A stretch of DNA of 64,000 bases, taken from Butyrivibrio sp. GTDB lineage: Bacteria > Bacillota > Clostridia > Lachnospirales > Lachnospiraceae. This document shows positions 8,422 to 15,776 of this stretch, one piece after another. Position 1 is the first letter of the stretch. Every line of letters starts with the position of its first letter. The stretch is taken from contig NZ_JAGAYD010000244.1 of the NCBI RefSeq assembly GCF_017940685.1, positions 1 through 64,000 of the forward strand. Direction: 5' to 3'. Made by a program: the position numbers and the translations under genes. The notes under the pieces are model-generated. The model did not search any database. It was not told the DNA's origin and saw only the letters and a program-made list of their open reading frames with translations.

Positions 8422-8678
8422 ATTTTGTTCTCCTGAAATGGGAATCCACATTCGATCAGTTCTTCCTTAAACTCTTTCAGCACATCATCAATGCACCCTG
8501 TATCTGTCTCGAAGTAGTGAGGTCTGTTAAAGTTATACTGCCAGACCCATTTATCATCTTCCTGATATATCATCAGTACGCTGACATGTGACTGCATGGC
8601 GTTTGGATTAGATGTTATGCCAAAATCTCTTGTGAAGTGGCATTGTTTACAACAGTCAAAAAACTCATCTCTTGTCAT
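8418..8678 (-). CDS. Hypothetical protein, 86 aa
   Basis: ATG at 8678 with a GAGAGGGGCCC purine stretch before it. The product starts MTRDEFFDCCKQCHFTRDFG and goes on with aromatic-rich strands (WVWQYNFNRPHYFETDTG) and a C-terminal helix. No family recognised. Linked to the next gene by an ATGA overlap, so co-translated. Confidence 0.65.
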   Translation of the reverse strand: MTRDEFFDCCKQCHFTRDFGITSNPNAMQSHVSVLMIYQEDDKWVWQYNFNRPHYFETDTGCIDDVLKEFKEELIECGFPFQENKI

Positions 8679-8689
8679 TGGGCCCCTCT

Positions 8690-9025
8690 CTAAGCACTTC
8701 GGAAATATCTTATTGTCGATATGATGGTGGCAATCAGTACAATCGTTACAACACAGAAGATGTAAAATCCGGGAGCCCTTAATTCAATCGCTCCGTGATA
8801 TACCTTGGCAAAAGGAGCTTCGTCAATCACAAATGCCGCCGCTGATACCAGAAATAAAGTAAGAGGCGGGATAATCTTCATGGACTGCTTTTGCTGTATA
8901 CGCGTCCTGATCGCTATTGCCAGCATAATGCCAGCAAATACGAAACATATTGCATAAAAAGGAGCTATGTGTATCGATGTCGAGTACAGGTCGATATCTG
9001 CGGGAATTGAATCAATCTCCTGCAT
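8690..9025 (-). CDS. Small integral membrane protein, 111 aa
   Basis: Three hydrophobic helices at about residues 22-42, 52-70 and 85-105, with a basic loop RIQQKQSMK between the first two. ATG at 9025 follows GGAGGTAACGT. The start lies inside the end of the previous gene (14-base overlap). No family recognised. Location in the membrane is the only supported inference. Confidence 0.65.
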   Translation of the reverse strand: MQEIDSIPADIDLYSTSIHIAPFYAICFVFAGIMLAIAIRTRIQQKQSMKIIPPLTLFLVSAAAFVIDEAPFAKVYHGAIELRAPGFYIFCVVTIVLIATIISTIRYFRSA

Positions 9026-9254
9026 ACGTTACCTCCTCAACTCTGTAATCATAGTAGTCATGGATTCCATAGGTTATCTCGTCTTCATTCTCACAAAACC
9101 ATCTGTCAGCATCTTCTTCTGAGCTGAATCTCATGCAATCCTCTTTTTCGCAGGCATTGTTTATTTCGCCTTTGTAATATCCCAGATAGCCTTCATAATA
9201 TTCCCTGTCTTCATGGTCATACCATCTGTTCCAGATGATGTATTGCTTTTCCAT
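9012..9254 (-). CDS. Acidic hypothetical protein, 80 aa
   Basis: ATG at 9254 behind AGGAGTGAT. The product is very rich in Tyr, Trp, Asp and Glu (WNRWYDHEDREYYEGYLGYY) and has two Cys near the middle. No family recognised. Small acidic Tyr-rich plasmid proteins sometimes mimic DNA (antirestriction), but that is only a guess. Confidence 0.6.
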   Translation of the reverse strand: MEKQYIIWNRWYDHEDREYYEGYLGYYKGEINNACEKEDCMRFSSEEDADRWFCENEDEITYGIHDYYDYRVEEVTYAGD

Positions 9255-9415
9255 ATCACTCCTGTGCCTCCCATGGATATCTCATTGGCATACCGCAGTC
9301 AGGGCACTTGTCCTTTCCGTAAGATTGTGGCTAATGACGGTGCTAACTCCTCCCTTCTTCGTAGAGGAAGGGGATTGCGCACCTATTTATTGTTCAAACA
9401 TAAATGATCCTTTTT
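9255..9415 (-). other. Remnant region: nested hairpin and truncated zinc-ribbon frame
   Basis: On the minus strand a short start (MFEQ, then stop) behind AAAGGATCATTT is followed by a nested inverted repeat near 9331-9382: outer arms GGTGC and GCACC, inner arms CCCTTC and GAAGGG. After it a frame without a start reads SYGKDKCPDCGMPMRYPWEA and stops just before 9254. This looks like a small zinc-ribbon gene interrupted by a small IS200-like or MITE-like insertion. Confidence 0.35.
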
Positions 9416-9595
9416 TTAATCTATATATACAGTGAGCTTCTTATTACAGCACAAGCATTCAACAGTCTGTGCCTCGACAATACCAGTCGGGGTGAACGCG
9501 TATGTAAACTGCGCACCGTCGAAAGCCTTGGTTTTGCATTGTTGTGCATGTTCATTAACCCATTTATCAATCCTCTGATCTGTTACAAATTGCAT
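9416..9595 (-). CDS. Small hypothetical protein, 59 aa
   Basis: ATG at 9595 with AGAGAGGGCC before it. The product opens MQFVTDQRIDKWVNEHAQQC and ends with a CLCCNKK cluster, so four Cys could bind a metal. No family recognised. It is spaced between neighbours like the other small genes of this run and has good codon texture. Confidence 0.6.
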   Translation of the reverse strand: MQFVTDQRIDKWVNEHAQQCKTKAFDGAQFTYAFTPTGIVEAQTVECLCCNKKLTVYID

Positions 9596-9622
9596 ACACG
9601 GCCCTCTCTTTCCCCGCGCTTT

Positions 9623-9838
9623 TTACCAGCTCCATTTATAATTTGGGCAGTTCTCAGGTGTTACATTTGTCGTCGGATCTCTATACTCACAAGGAAGCGT
9701 CCTACACGTTGCACAGCGGTAGCCTGTATGGTTTCCATACCTTTTCTTACATTCAAGGGAACAGAATGCCTGTCTGCCCTTTCTTGCTATAAACCGCCGA
9801 CCGCAGTTTGTACAAAGCCTTGATACGTTAGTGCTCAT
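9623..9838 (-). CDS. Small zinc-finger-like protein, 71 aa
   Basis: Two Cys pairs, CTNCGRRF and FCSLECKKR, form a treble-clef-like site resembling that of FmdB or zinc-finger fragments. A second set, CATCRTLPCEY and a Cys near the end, may bind a second ion. Basic patches suggest nucleic-acid contact. It lies in the accessory run beside the mini-ATPase gene. The ribosome site is weak. Confidence 0.6.
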   Translation of the reverse strand: MSTNVSRLCTNCGRRFIARKGRQAFCSLECKKRYGNHTGYRCATCRTLPCEYRDPTTNVTPENCPNYKWSW

Positions 9839-9860
9839 ATATGCTATATATGTAGCCGGT

Positions 9861-10220
9861 TTACTCTACTGCAACATGAAATTCGCCCTTGTCGCAGCTA
9901 GTCTTTACGACAATGCCTGTAAACTGAGGGAATAGAACTTTTATTTTGTCTACATCTGAGGCATGATGAGTGAAAAGCATTTTACGGCCATTTTCGAGTG
10001 TCATATTTACATAGTTCTGTGCAGCTTCTCCTGCAACTTCGTCAATAGCTGAATATGCTTCGAGAACGGTATCTGTTTCAGAGATTATTCTGAGCAGTTC
10101 CTTATATGTGGTTGTTTTTCCTGAAGCCATCATGCCTATAACGGCAATATTTTTCTGTGCCTTAACCGCTTCCTTGAGCTGCTGTTCCTGTTCGTTTGTA
10201 AAAATAGTTGTGTTTGCCAT
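9861..10220 (-). CDS. Miniature P-loop ATPase resembling the C-terminal half of CpaF/TadA, 119 aa
   Basis: Start at the ATG at 10218-10220 behind AGAAAGGAAAACACAACC. Residues about 23-31 are a Walker A loop (GMMASGKTTT). Residues about 56-90 hold AIDEVAGEAAQNYVNMTLEN and then TxHHAS, which align with IIGEIATAQAASWYVQT and GTHHAKT of the full CpaF-like ATPase at 54368-55339. The usual N-terminal domain and arginine-rich segments are absent, so it is about a third of family length. The next gene downstream on the plus coordinate (10342-10758, transcribed first) encodes a pilin-like protein, so the pair may be a cut-down pilus unit or an inhibitor of the full one. Confidence 0.6.
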   Translation of the reverse strand: MANTTIFTNEQEQQLKEAVKAQKNIAVIGMMASGKTTTYKELLRIISETDTVLEAYSAIDEVAGEAAQNYVNMTLENGRKMLFTHHASDVDKIKVLFPQFTGIVVKTSCDKGEFHVAVE

Positions 10221-10341
10221 GGTTGTGTTTTCCTTTCTGATTATTCGTGTGATTATCATTCTTCATGCGTGACGAAGAGAAAAAATTATATAAATATACT
10301 GTCGCCCAAATGTCACGACAACAGATAATTATATCTATGTG

Positions 10342-10758
10342 TTATTTGTCTGATGTTACAATATTGAATGTGAGCATGTTGATTTTATCGTCGGAACTAC
10401 GCATTACTGCGCATACATACATATCAGTAGGTTTGATATAGGTATCGGCAGCAAATTGATCTATTAACGCAGAGTTAAAAGCGTTGTACTCTTTTTTAGA
10501 TACGCCATTATCTATTACAAAGGTGATTGCGTCATCAGCAGAGCTGTTCTGAAGCAGAGATATTATATTTGAACCACTAACAACACTACCATCCCATGCC
10601 GTGTACATTGCTTCTTCTGTCGATACATAACACTGAGTTTTGTTTGTTACCGGTGCTTTCAAATAAAACAGAAAGAATATCAAGATAATAACAAGCATTA
10701 TAATGGTTATGATAAAATTCTTACGTTTAATTCTCATTTTAAAGCTCTTTCTTTCCAT
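10342..10758 (-). CDS. Pilin-like membrane-anchored protein, 138 aa
   Basis: Start at the ATG at 10756-10758 behind AAGGACAATACT. Basic start, then one hydrophobic helix at about residues 15-32, then an outside domain. That domain matches the pilin-like protein at 51811-52299: YTAWDGSVVSGSNIISLL against FTIYDGVQVKGSQVINAI, VIDNG against VVNNG, and a closing YIKPTD...LTFNIV strand set. So it is a paralogue of a structural subunit of the pilus region. Its partner downstream is the mini-ATPase at 9861-10220. No prepilin peptidase site is evident. Confidence 0.65.
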   Translation of the reverse strand: MERKSFKMRIKRKNFIITIIMLVIILIFFLFYLKAPVTNKTQCYVSTEEAMYTAWDGSVVSGSNIISLLQNSSADDAITFVIDNGVSKKEYNAFNSALIDQFAADTYIKPTDMYVCAVMRSSDDKINMLTFNIVTSDK

Positions 10759-11093
10759 AGTATTGTCCTTAGTTCTCTGTGATGCTGTAACACGCCACAG
10801 AGATATCGGCCTCACCCGAGTTGAGTGTGCACCCTCTTCTCAGGAAAGATCCAGTGAATATCGCAGCTTATTTCGCAGAGACAGTTTAGATACTGTTTGC
10901 GGGCTGTCCTCTAAGATATTCCTGGCAGAAAATCGTATAGCCAAAGTCGGTTTTCTATGCAAGGTGTCCATCGGCACCTGTGACTCCTCATGCAACACGG
11001 CATGTGAGCTATTTTGGATCGTCCACTAAAGCAGGACCTCTCTAAAGGGATTCTGTCATTTCTCGGATGGTGAGAGGACTTTCTCTCCCTAAT
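10759..11093. other. Non-coding region with hairpins next to a tRNA-like gene
   Basis: No convincing gene. Short stems include GGTGTCCATCGGCACC near 10960 and AGAAAATCG paired loosely with CGGTTTTCT near 10930. It may be a transcribed trailer or leader of the tRNA-like element at 11094-11163. No promoter of the shared type was seen. Confidence 0.3.
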
Positions 11094-11163
11094 AGGACAG
11101 ACAGGAGTTGAACCTGTATTACAACCATATAGCGGCGCGTTCTTCCACATGAACTACTGTCCT
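11094..11163 (-). tRNA. tRNA-like gene, possibly a pseudo-tRNA (anticodon UAU if read)
   Basis: On the minus strand a 70-base cloverleaf: acceptor AGGACAG with CTGTCCT (7 perfect pairs), D arm GTTC with GAAC around ATGTGGAA, T arm ACAGG-TTCAACT-CCTGT (5 perfect pairs, canonical loop). The anticodon arm is poor: GCGCC and GGTTG give only three pairs around the loop GCTATAT, with C instead of U before the putative anticodon UAU. CCA is not encoded. Either a decayed plasmid or phage tRNA or an unusual one. Confidence 0.5.
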
Positions 11164-11258
11164 AAACACTTGTGCTTTCTCATTTGTCCCGAAGGAACAG
11201 CGAGCTTTCACGGGCACTCCGAAGAGCTCCGAGGCATGTTCTATTTCCTAACTCTTTT

Positions 11259-11873
11259 TTATAAATAACTTGCGAGAAAACCCCTTCCGACAAAATCGGA
11301 TGTGGGATGAATCGCCTTTACACGAACAACTGTTCGTGGTAAAATAAGTATATCGGAACCTTGAAAACTGTATATATAGGGTTGTGCCATGAATCTAACA
11401 AACCAAGAACCTATGGCACGTAAAATATACAAGGTGTTAGTTCCCACGCGCCACAAGCGCATATATATAACACTTAAAGTATGCCGAAGGGTTTGCCCAA
11501 CGGAGTAGTGGCACCGTGAACGTGCCTTACTATACTGCTTTGGTATTGTAGAAACCATTTCTGATGCTATCAGTGATGGTGGTTCATATGTCTCCATTGT
11601 GGTGACAATGGAGTTTTTCTCTCCATAGAAGTTAAGACCATTTCCGCTATATACATCTGCATAGCAGCTCTTTATTTCATAACAAACGAATATTCCTTTT
11701 TCTATGTCTGACGCATAGGTGACGCCTGACGGCTTAAACTCCATCACGTCAATCCTCTTTGGATGTGATGTGCCATAGTCTAAAGTCACTTCCTTGGCAT
11801 AATACTTCCGGTCGGAAAGTCTTGTCTCTATGAGTGTTTTTGTCAGAAATTTGGTTGTCTGTTTTCTATCCAT
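11259..11873 (-). pseudogene. PD-(D/E)XK-like nuclease gene interrupted by a HEARO-like element
   Basis: The first 96 codons (11584-11873) look like a small nuclease of the MmcB/VRR-NUC style: PKRIDVMEFKPSGVTYASD supplies an Asp, and FVCYEIKSCYADV the Glu-x-Lys pair. At METYE the frame enters the 312-bp repeat at 11272-11583 and runs on through it to a chance stop at 11259. The same repeat stands alone at 35949-36241, so everything after residue 96 here is element sequence. If the exact 3' boundary lies one base further, a 30-codon tail reaching a stop near 11180 could be the original end. The product is probably inactive or truncated. Confidence 0.65.
11272..11583 (-). mobile_element. ORF-less HEARO/IscB-type element (omega-RNA-like repeat), copy 1
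   Basis: A 312-bp unit, about 90% like the copy at 35949-36241. On the minus strand it starts directly after ATGA and ends with CCGATTTTGTCGGAAGGGG TTTTCTCGC, a hairpin end style I know from IS605-superfamily (IscB/TnpB) right ends. Internally it holds stems such as CACGAACA-AC-TGTTCGTG and a GGGCAAACCCTTCGGCA run. Insertion after ATGA or GTGA is the reported habit of HEARO RNAs. No protein is encoded. The RNA assignment is inference. Confidence 0.55.
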
Positions 11874-11880
11874 AGCTAAT

Positions 11881-12207
11881 TCAGCCTCTTATTCTTGTAA
11901 AAACCTTATCGAGCTGCGTTTCTTTTTCAGTAAGCTTGGCACAAAAAATAGTCAGATCCTCTTCGCTTTCATGGATTGATGGTTGGATTTCATCTTCATC
12001 TATATACTCAATAGGGTCTTTATAGCCATCCTTGGCGATCATATGAACACCGGCATGCTCTACTCCTGACAAAAGAAACTGTTCTACAGCCTCTCTCCTT
12101 GATTTTGCCGGATAGAAGCCCCAGTCGAAGTGCCCATCGTCGCACTTAAATGTAATGTAAAATGGATATAATTCTGATGCTTCAGGGATTAACTTCTCAT
12201 TTATCAT
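11881..12207 (-). CDS. Hypothetical protein, 108 aa
   Basis: Start at the ATG at 12205-12207 behind AAGGAGAAGAAG; an upstream in-frame start lacks a ribosome site. The product has LYPFYITFKCDDGHFDWGFY, then helix AKSRREAVEQFLLSGVEHAG, and an acidic linker with a C-terminal helix. This is a common layout in plasmid and phage proteins with no known function. It lies 8 bases before the broken nuclease gene, suggesting one transcript. Confidence 0.65.
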   Translation of the reverse strand: MINEKLIPEASELYPFYITFKCDDGHFDWGFYPAKSRREAVEQFLLSGVEHAGVHMIAKDGYKDPIEYIDEDEIQPSIHESEEDLTIFCAKLTEKETQLDKVFTRIRG

Positions 12208-12263
12208 CTTCTTCTCCTTTAGACCCTTACTCAACATGTAGTTCTATAATAAGTTGCTTTGAA

Positions 12264-12443
12264 TCAATTATGTACTTGCCTGTTCTTGTCGAAATTTTCT
12301 TGGTGGTCGTCCAAAAGCTTTTTAATGCTTTTGGTATTAGGGTGGTGAGTCAGGACTGTCGGTGTGTATGTATTTAAGATACTGTCTATGGTAACTTTTA
12401 CATCTTGTTTTTTGATTGAAGGATTTGTTGCCGAACTTTCCAT
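12264..12443 (-). CDS. Small hypothetical protein, 59 aa
   Basis: ATG at 12443 with AAGGAGATAATATT before it, a very good ribosome site. The product (MESSATNPSIKKQDVKVTID at its start) is soluble and basic toward the end (SIKKLLDDHQENFDKNRQ). No family recognised. Spacing to neighbours fits the run of small genes. Confidence 0.6.
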   Translation of the reverse strand: MESSATNPSIKKQDVKVTIDSILNTYTPTVLTHHPNTKSIKKLLDDHQENFDKNRQVHN

Positions 12444-12455
12444 AATATTATCTCC

Positions 12456-12686
12456 TTATTGTTGACTTGTTTTTAATATTAGTAATCTTACAGTGGGCAA
12501 CAAAACGATTACGATATATATAGTTATTGAAATTAGCGCTAAAAATATAGCCATGCTTACAGACGCTGTGGTTTGGATGATTAGTAATTTGATGATTGCA
12601 GGAAGAATGTTTACAGTTGTCCACATGCCATAAGAAACAGTGCATACTGCGCTAAGAATTACTAATAGAGTTCTGGTTTTACTCAT
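12456..12686 (-). CDS. Small membrane protein, two helices, 76 aa
   Basis: Two hydrophobic helices at about residues 6-24 and 38-65, with few charged residues apart from the ends. The start overlaps the stop of the 44-aa gene by ATGA, so the two are co-translated. No family recognised. It could be a holin-like or pore-type protein, which cannot be judged from sequence. Confidence 0.55.
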   Translation of the reverse strand: MSKTRTLLVILSAVCTVSYGMWTTVNILPAIIKLLIIQTTASVSMAIFLALISITIYIVIVLLPTVRLLILKTSQQ

Positions 12687-12817
12687 ATTTTTGCTTTGTC
12701 TCCTTTGCTTTTTGCTACAACGATTTTGGCAGCATTATTCATGTCTGCAAAAAGTTTCTTAACATCCTTGTTTGATAGCTTGTGCTGAAATACAATTGGA
12801 AATGCAATACCAGACAT
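12683..12817 (-). CDS. Small hypothetical protein, 44 aa
   Basis: ATG at 12817 behind GAAGGAGCGCCT. The product begins MSGIAFPIVFQHKLSNKDVK and is basic and partly helical. It ends on an ATGA overlap with the membrane protein gene at 12456-12686. No family recognised. Confidence 0.55.
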   Translation of the reverse strand: MSGIAFPIVFQHKLSNKDVKKLFADMNNAAKIVVAKSKGDKAKI

Positions 12818-12829
12818 AGGCGCTCCTTC

Positions 12830-13288
12830 CTACCACCATTTTGAAAAGATGGATATAAACTCTTCTTTAGTTCCATAATGCTCAAGCCAGTATTCCTGAC
12901 AAAGCCTTTTTATTTTAAGATCAAGCTCTCTATTGAAGTGGATTCCATAATCCGCCATGTCGTGCCAGTCTGCACGGAGCGGGATCAGGAAGTGATACTT
13001 CTCAGAATTTGCTTTATTAGCTCCACCAAATACATGATGTACATGAATATCCGCATTATCCTTATTAGAACCGGTTATGTAGCAGGTCCTTAAGTCATCC
13101 GTGAAGATACTTGCATAAGGATACGAGGGTTTGTATGCTGCCTGTCTCGGCTTCTTTGCGCTACTATTTTTAGACTTGTTAGTCACAGAAGCGCTTGCTC
13201 TTAGCGGTTTATATGTATTTAGCCCTTTTTTTGCTCTTAGTGGAGTCTTGGCTTTTAGTGGTGTTTTTCGCTTTAATGTAGAGTACAA
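12830..13288 (-). CDS. HNH-type nuclease resembling phage P1 Ref, 152 aa
   Basis: TTG start at 13288 with GAGAGGCGATTA before it. The first 50 residues are basic (LKRKTPLKAKTPLRAKKGLN), as in Ref-like proteins whose tail binds DNA. The middle has CYITGSNKDNADIHVHHVFG, where the paired His after the Cys motif matches the HNH metal site, and then a run with WHDMADYGIHFNRELDLKIK. Ref of phage P1 is a RecA-dependent nuclease. A second Cys pair of the usual zinc site is not obvious, so the match is by layout and the HHVFG core. It has its own promoter (13327-13355) and starts the 4.1-13.3 kb run. Confidence 0.7.
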   Translation of the reverse strand: MYSTLKRKTPLKAKTPLRAKKGLNTYKPLRASASVTNKSKNSSAKKPRQAAYKPSYPYASIFTDDLRTCYITGSNKDNADIHVHHVFGGANKANSEKYHFLIPLRADWHDMADYGIHFNRELDLKIKRLCQEYWLEHYGTKEEFISIFSKWW

Positions 13289-13326
13289 TAATCGCCTCTC
13301 TTTCTTAATACGCTATCTGTATATTA

Positions 13327-13355
13327 TATTAGCACGACTATACAATTAAAGCAAT
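13327..13355 (-). promoter_or_regulatory. Promoter for the HNH nuclease gene and genes after it
   Basis: Minus strand: TTGCTT (13350-13355), 17 bases, TAATAT (13327-13332). The spacer TATAGTCGTGC is only weakly like the shared motif. Confidence 0.5.
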
Positions 13356-13381
13356 ACAAATATTACACCATTTAAGGCAAC

Positions 13382-13422
13382 AAAAAAGAGCCTTTCCGTG
13401 ATGGAAAAGCTCTTGATTGACT
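13382..13422 (-). terminator. Terminator after the gene at 13433-14170
   Basis: AGAGCCTTTCC and GGAAAAGCTCT (13387-13413) pair with small mismatch; on the minus strand TTTTTT follows. It ends the 13.4-19 kb operon just before the promoter of the HNH gene. Confidence 0.8.
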
Positions 13423-13432
13423 ATTTAAGGTA

Positions 13433-14170
13433 TTAAATATATCCGTGTTCTTCCCAGTATTTCTTGACTGCTTCTGCGGCATCTTCACCACAAGCATCTT
13501 CTATCTGCCGTCCGGTAAATCCTGCATCATACAAAAGTGAATAGAAATAATCTTCATCAGGAAGATATTTCTCTAGCCAAGCTGACAGGGCTTTGAGCCT
13601 GTCAATCTGGGTTCTCTGAGGAGATATTCCCTGAACATCCTCAAATCCCTCTACAAGCTCACTGTAATCAGCGCCGTAGATTCTTGAAGAATTGTTTTTG
13701 GGGTCATCTCCTGCTGCAATCATCTCATCGTCGGACGATGGAATACGGATATCCCTCGTCTCTAAGAAATCCTCAACTACTTCGACCATGTTTGAAGAGG
13801 CTGCCATTCTCTGTGAGTTTATCTCCCAGCACGCTGATGTGATAAACTTTATGAACTCGCCACCTCCCTGATCTTCAAGCTTGAGATAGTACTCTACAGA
13901 ATCAGCGATATCGGACACCTTAATGGTGATGTCTTCTTGGCTGCCATCGAGGTCCTTGAAAATTACAAGAAACTCTGTTACAAGTCTTCTCTCCGGCTCA
14001 ATCATGGCGTAGATGTCAACATAACCATCGCCTTCTTCCTTACCAAAAACACTTCTTGCCATATCAATAAGAGCATCGCACTCTATCATGACATCACATA
14101 CAGGCTTAGGCCATCTTTTAGCATCCATCATATATTCTGAAGCAGTGTCAAGTTTAATATCAAATAACAT
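13433..14170 (-). CDS. Hypothetical protein, 245 aa
   Basis: Start at the ATG at 14168-14170 behind AAGAGGAAAT; a longer frame upstream runs through the hairpin pair. The N-terminal half has strands (VDIYAMIEPERRLVTEFLVIF) and the C-terminal end is helical (LKALSAWLEKYLPDEDYFYS, ending CGEDAAEAVKKYWEEHGYI). The middle 140-190 is acidic and probably flexible. No family recognised. Last gene of its operon, separated from the gene before it by the TnpB insertion. Confidence 0.65.
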   Translation of the reverse strand: MLFDIKLDTASEYMMDAKRWPKPVCDVMIECDALIDMARSVFGKEEGDGYVDIYAMIEPERRLVTEFLVIFKDLDGSQEDITIKVSDIADSVEYYLKLEDQGGGEFIKFITSACWEINSQRMAASSNMVEVVEDFLETRDIRIPSSDDEMIAAGDDPKNNSSRIYGADYSELVEGFEDVQGISPQRTQIDRLKALSAWLEKYLPDEDYFYSLLYDAGFTGRQIEDACGEDAAEAVKKYWEEHGYI

Positions 14171-14184
14171 ATTTCCTCTTTTCC

Positions 14185-14231
14185 GACACTGCCCCATAGG
14201 GAACAGTGTCTTAGTTGTTCCCATATAGGGG
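14185..14231 (-). promoter_or_regulatory. Twin hairpins before the gene at 13433-14170
   Basis: Hairpin next to the ribosome site: GACACTG...CAGTGTC (14185-14210) with inner TTCCC and GGGG. A second small hairpin, CCCCTATATGGGAAC (14216-14231), equals the reverse complement of the inner part of the first, so the two can also pair with each other. The same layout recurs at four to five other gene boundaries. Confidence 0.55.
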
Positions 14232-15765
14232 TGTGTATAGTGTGAAGCCTCACACGACTAAAGTCGCGTGCTTCCATACCCCGTTTTCTAGGGCATGAAC
14301 TCATTGACTACAGGTACAGCTTATACAGCGATACCAAGTTCCGCAGAACCCAGTTCTCCATTTAAGCTAATTAATGTAGCCAACGTGCAGGTGCTTCTCT
14401 TCGCACAACCAGGGACTTTTGCCTCGATGCGCTGCCTCTCCCTTGCGGGTAAGGTCTTTAATATCTCCCTGACGAAATATCTTGCACCTATGTTGTAGGA
14501 CGCTGATAAGTCGCAGTTATAAATTTTACCATTTTGAAATTCACACAAAGAATAATTGTTACTGGTCTTTGTGGATTTATTACCCCTGAGTACGGCCCCG
14601 CTTCCATCAAAAGCAAGTTTCGATGTGCCCCATGCATTTATATGACTTACATGCATGCCATTCACATGAGCCTTATGTGTCACCATGGACTGTACGTAAC
14701 GGGCTTTCCATAATGCAAGACGCTGTTTCCTGAAACCACGTTTCTTTTTGCCGATATCAAGATGTTCGAACACTATACAGTCCACATCATAGAGGATTGC
14801 CATATCCATGATGAATTTTGCCGTCTTAACAGCAATACCATCATTGACGCCCTTTGCGTACGCCCAGAGGTTTGACACTTTACGTGAACCGTGACGCTGT
14901 GCGCGTTTTATATGGTCTATCTTATGATTCAGAGAGTCGTATTCTTTAGGAAGTTTTAAAAAATGTCTTCCTAAGACCGTGCCATCTGACTTTAAAACAG
15001 AACATGTTGCACTTGAATTTATACCAAGATCCACTGAAAGTATCAATTGTTCCATTATGGGTGTTTCCTTAAGTTTAGACTTCTCTTCAAATGGAAAATC
15101 CAGATACCACTGTCTGCCACGTTTCATGAGCGTGGGTGCACATTCCTTCATACGTCCGCAGTGATGGATTATGTAGTCTACATCTGACTTACGTAACTGA
15201 ACTGTTATCCAGTCCCATGTATTGTTACGGAACACTTTTAACTGTGCCGCATAGTCATCCTCACGGATAAACATATTGTCACGGTAGAACGCCGGGTAAC
15301 AATATCCTGCTTTTGGATATGAAGGTTTTTCTCCACGGGTACGTGGATCGGATTCTTCCCAATTTGTAAGGTTGCTCTTATAGGATGACACTTTACCTAT
15401 AGCTTCAGCTATGGCTGCACGCCTTAAGTAACAGGGGAATTTGTAAAATCCATGATTTTCCATTCCGAACGGATATTGTACATCAGGATGTTCTTTTGTT
15501 GATACAGTTACTGACTCAACCAGTGTTTTTCTTTCTGTTAGTCTGTCCGGTACTGATATCAGCTCCCATTCCTTTAAGCAGACATCTATGAAGAAATCTA
15601 CAGCGGAACGGTATATACGTATAGAATCTTTAAAGATGTGCCTATATTCTTTTATCTTCACTGAATACGCAGATAAGACTTTCATTCCGCTACTCCTTTC
15701 TTTATTGTTCTGCTTTTAGCGGCTAACTCACGACTAAAGTCACGAGCATGCGCCGCCCTTTTTGT
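14232..15765 (-). mobile_element. IS200/IS605-superfamily (IS1341-type) element with only tnpB
   Basis: tnpB lies between two hairpins typical of the superfamily ends: CACACGACTAAAGTCGCGTG at 14251-14270 (3' side) and CTCACGACTAAAGTCACGAG at 15727-15746 (5' side). No tnpA is present, so movement needs one in trans. The exact ends are uncertain by 10-20 bases. It interrupts the operon between 13433-14170 and 15777-16154. An omega RNA is expected at the 3' end of tnpB but I cannot mark its bounds. Confidence 0.75.
14321..15685 (-). CDS. tnpB: TnpB, RNA-guided nuclease of an IS1341-type element, 454 aa
   Basis: TnpB is the RNA-guided DNA nuclease carried by IS200/IS605 elements and ancestor of Cas12; it helps keep the element in place. 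The RuvC acids are visible: SVDLGINSS (Asp near residue 219), DCIVFEHLD (Glu near 309) and YNCDLSASYNIGAR (Asp near 393), so the active site is intact. The usual four-Cys zinc knuckle between the last two is degenerate: INAWGTSKLAFDGSG replaces the first Cys pair and only CEFQNGK and YNC remain. Length is normal. ATG at 15685 follows AAAGGAGTAGCGGA. The C-terminal tail (CAKRSTCTLATLISLN) is standard for the group. Confidence 0.9.
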   Translation of the reverse strand: MKVLSAYSVKIKEYRHIFKDSIRIYRSAVDFFIDVCLKEWELISVPDRLTERKTLVESVTVSTKEHPDVQYPFGMENHGFYKFPCYLRRAAIAEAIGKVSSYKSNLTNWEESDPRTRGEKPSYPKAGYCYPAFYRDNMFIREDDYAAQLKVFRNNTWDWITVQLRKSDVDYIIHHCGRMKECAPTLMKRGRQWYLDFPFEEKSKLKETPIMEQLILSVDLGINSSATCSVLKSDGTVLGRHFLKLPKEYDSLNHKIDHIKRAQRHGSRKVSNLWAYAKGVNDGIAVKTAKFIMDMAILYDVDCIVFEHLDIGKKKRGFRKQRLALWKARYVQSMVTHKAHVNGMHVSHINAWGTSKLAFDGSGAVLRGNKSTKTSNNYSLCEFQNGKIYNCDLSASYNIGARYFVREILKTLPARERQRIEAKVPGCAKRSTCTLATLISLNGELGSAELGIAV

Positions 15766-15776
15766 CAAAAATAAGA

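Noticed and set aside
10911-11150. 79-codon minus frame over the tRNA-like gene
   Set aside because: It runs through the cloverleaf, and its Pro/Cys/Arg-rich sequence looks non-coding.
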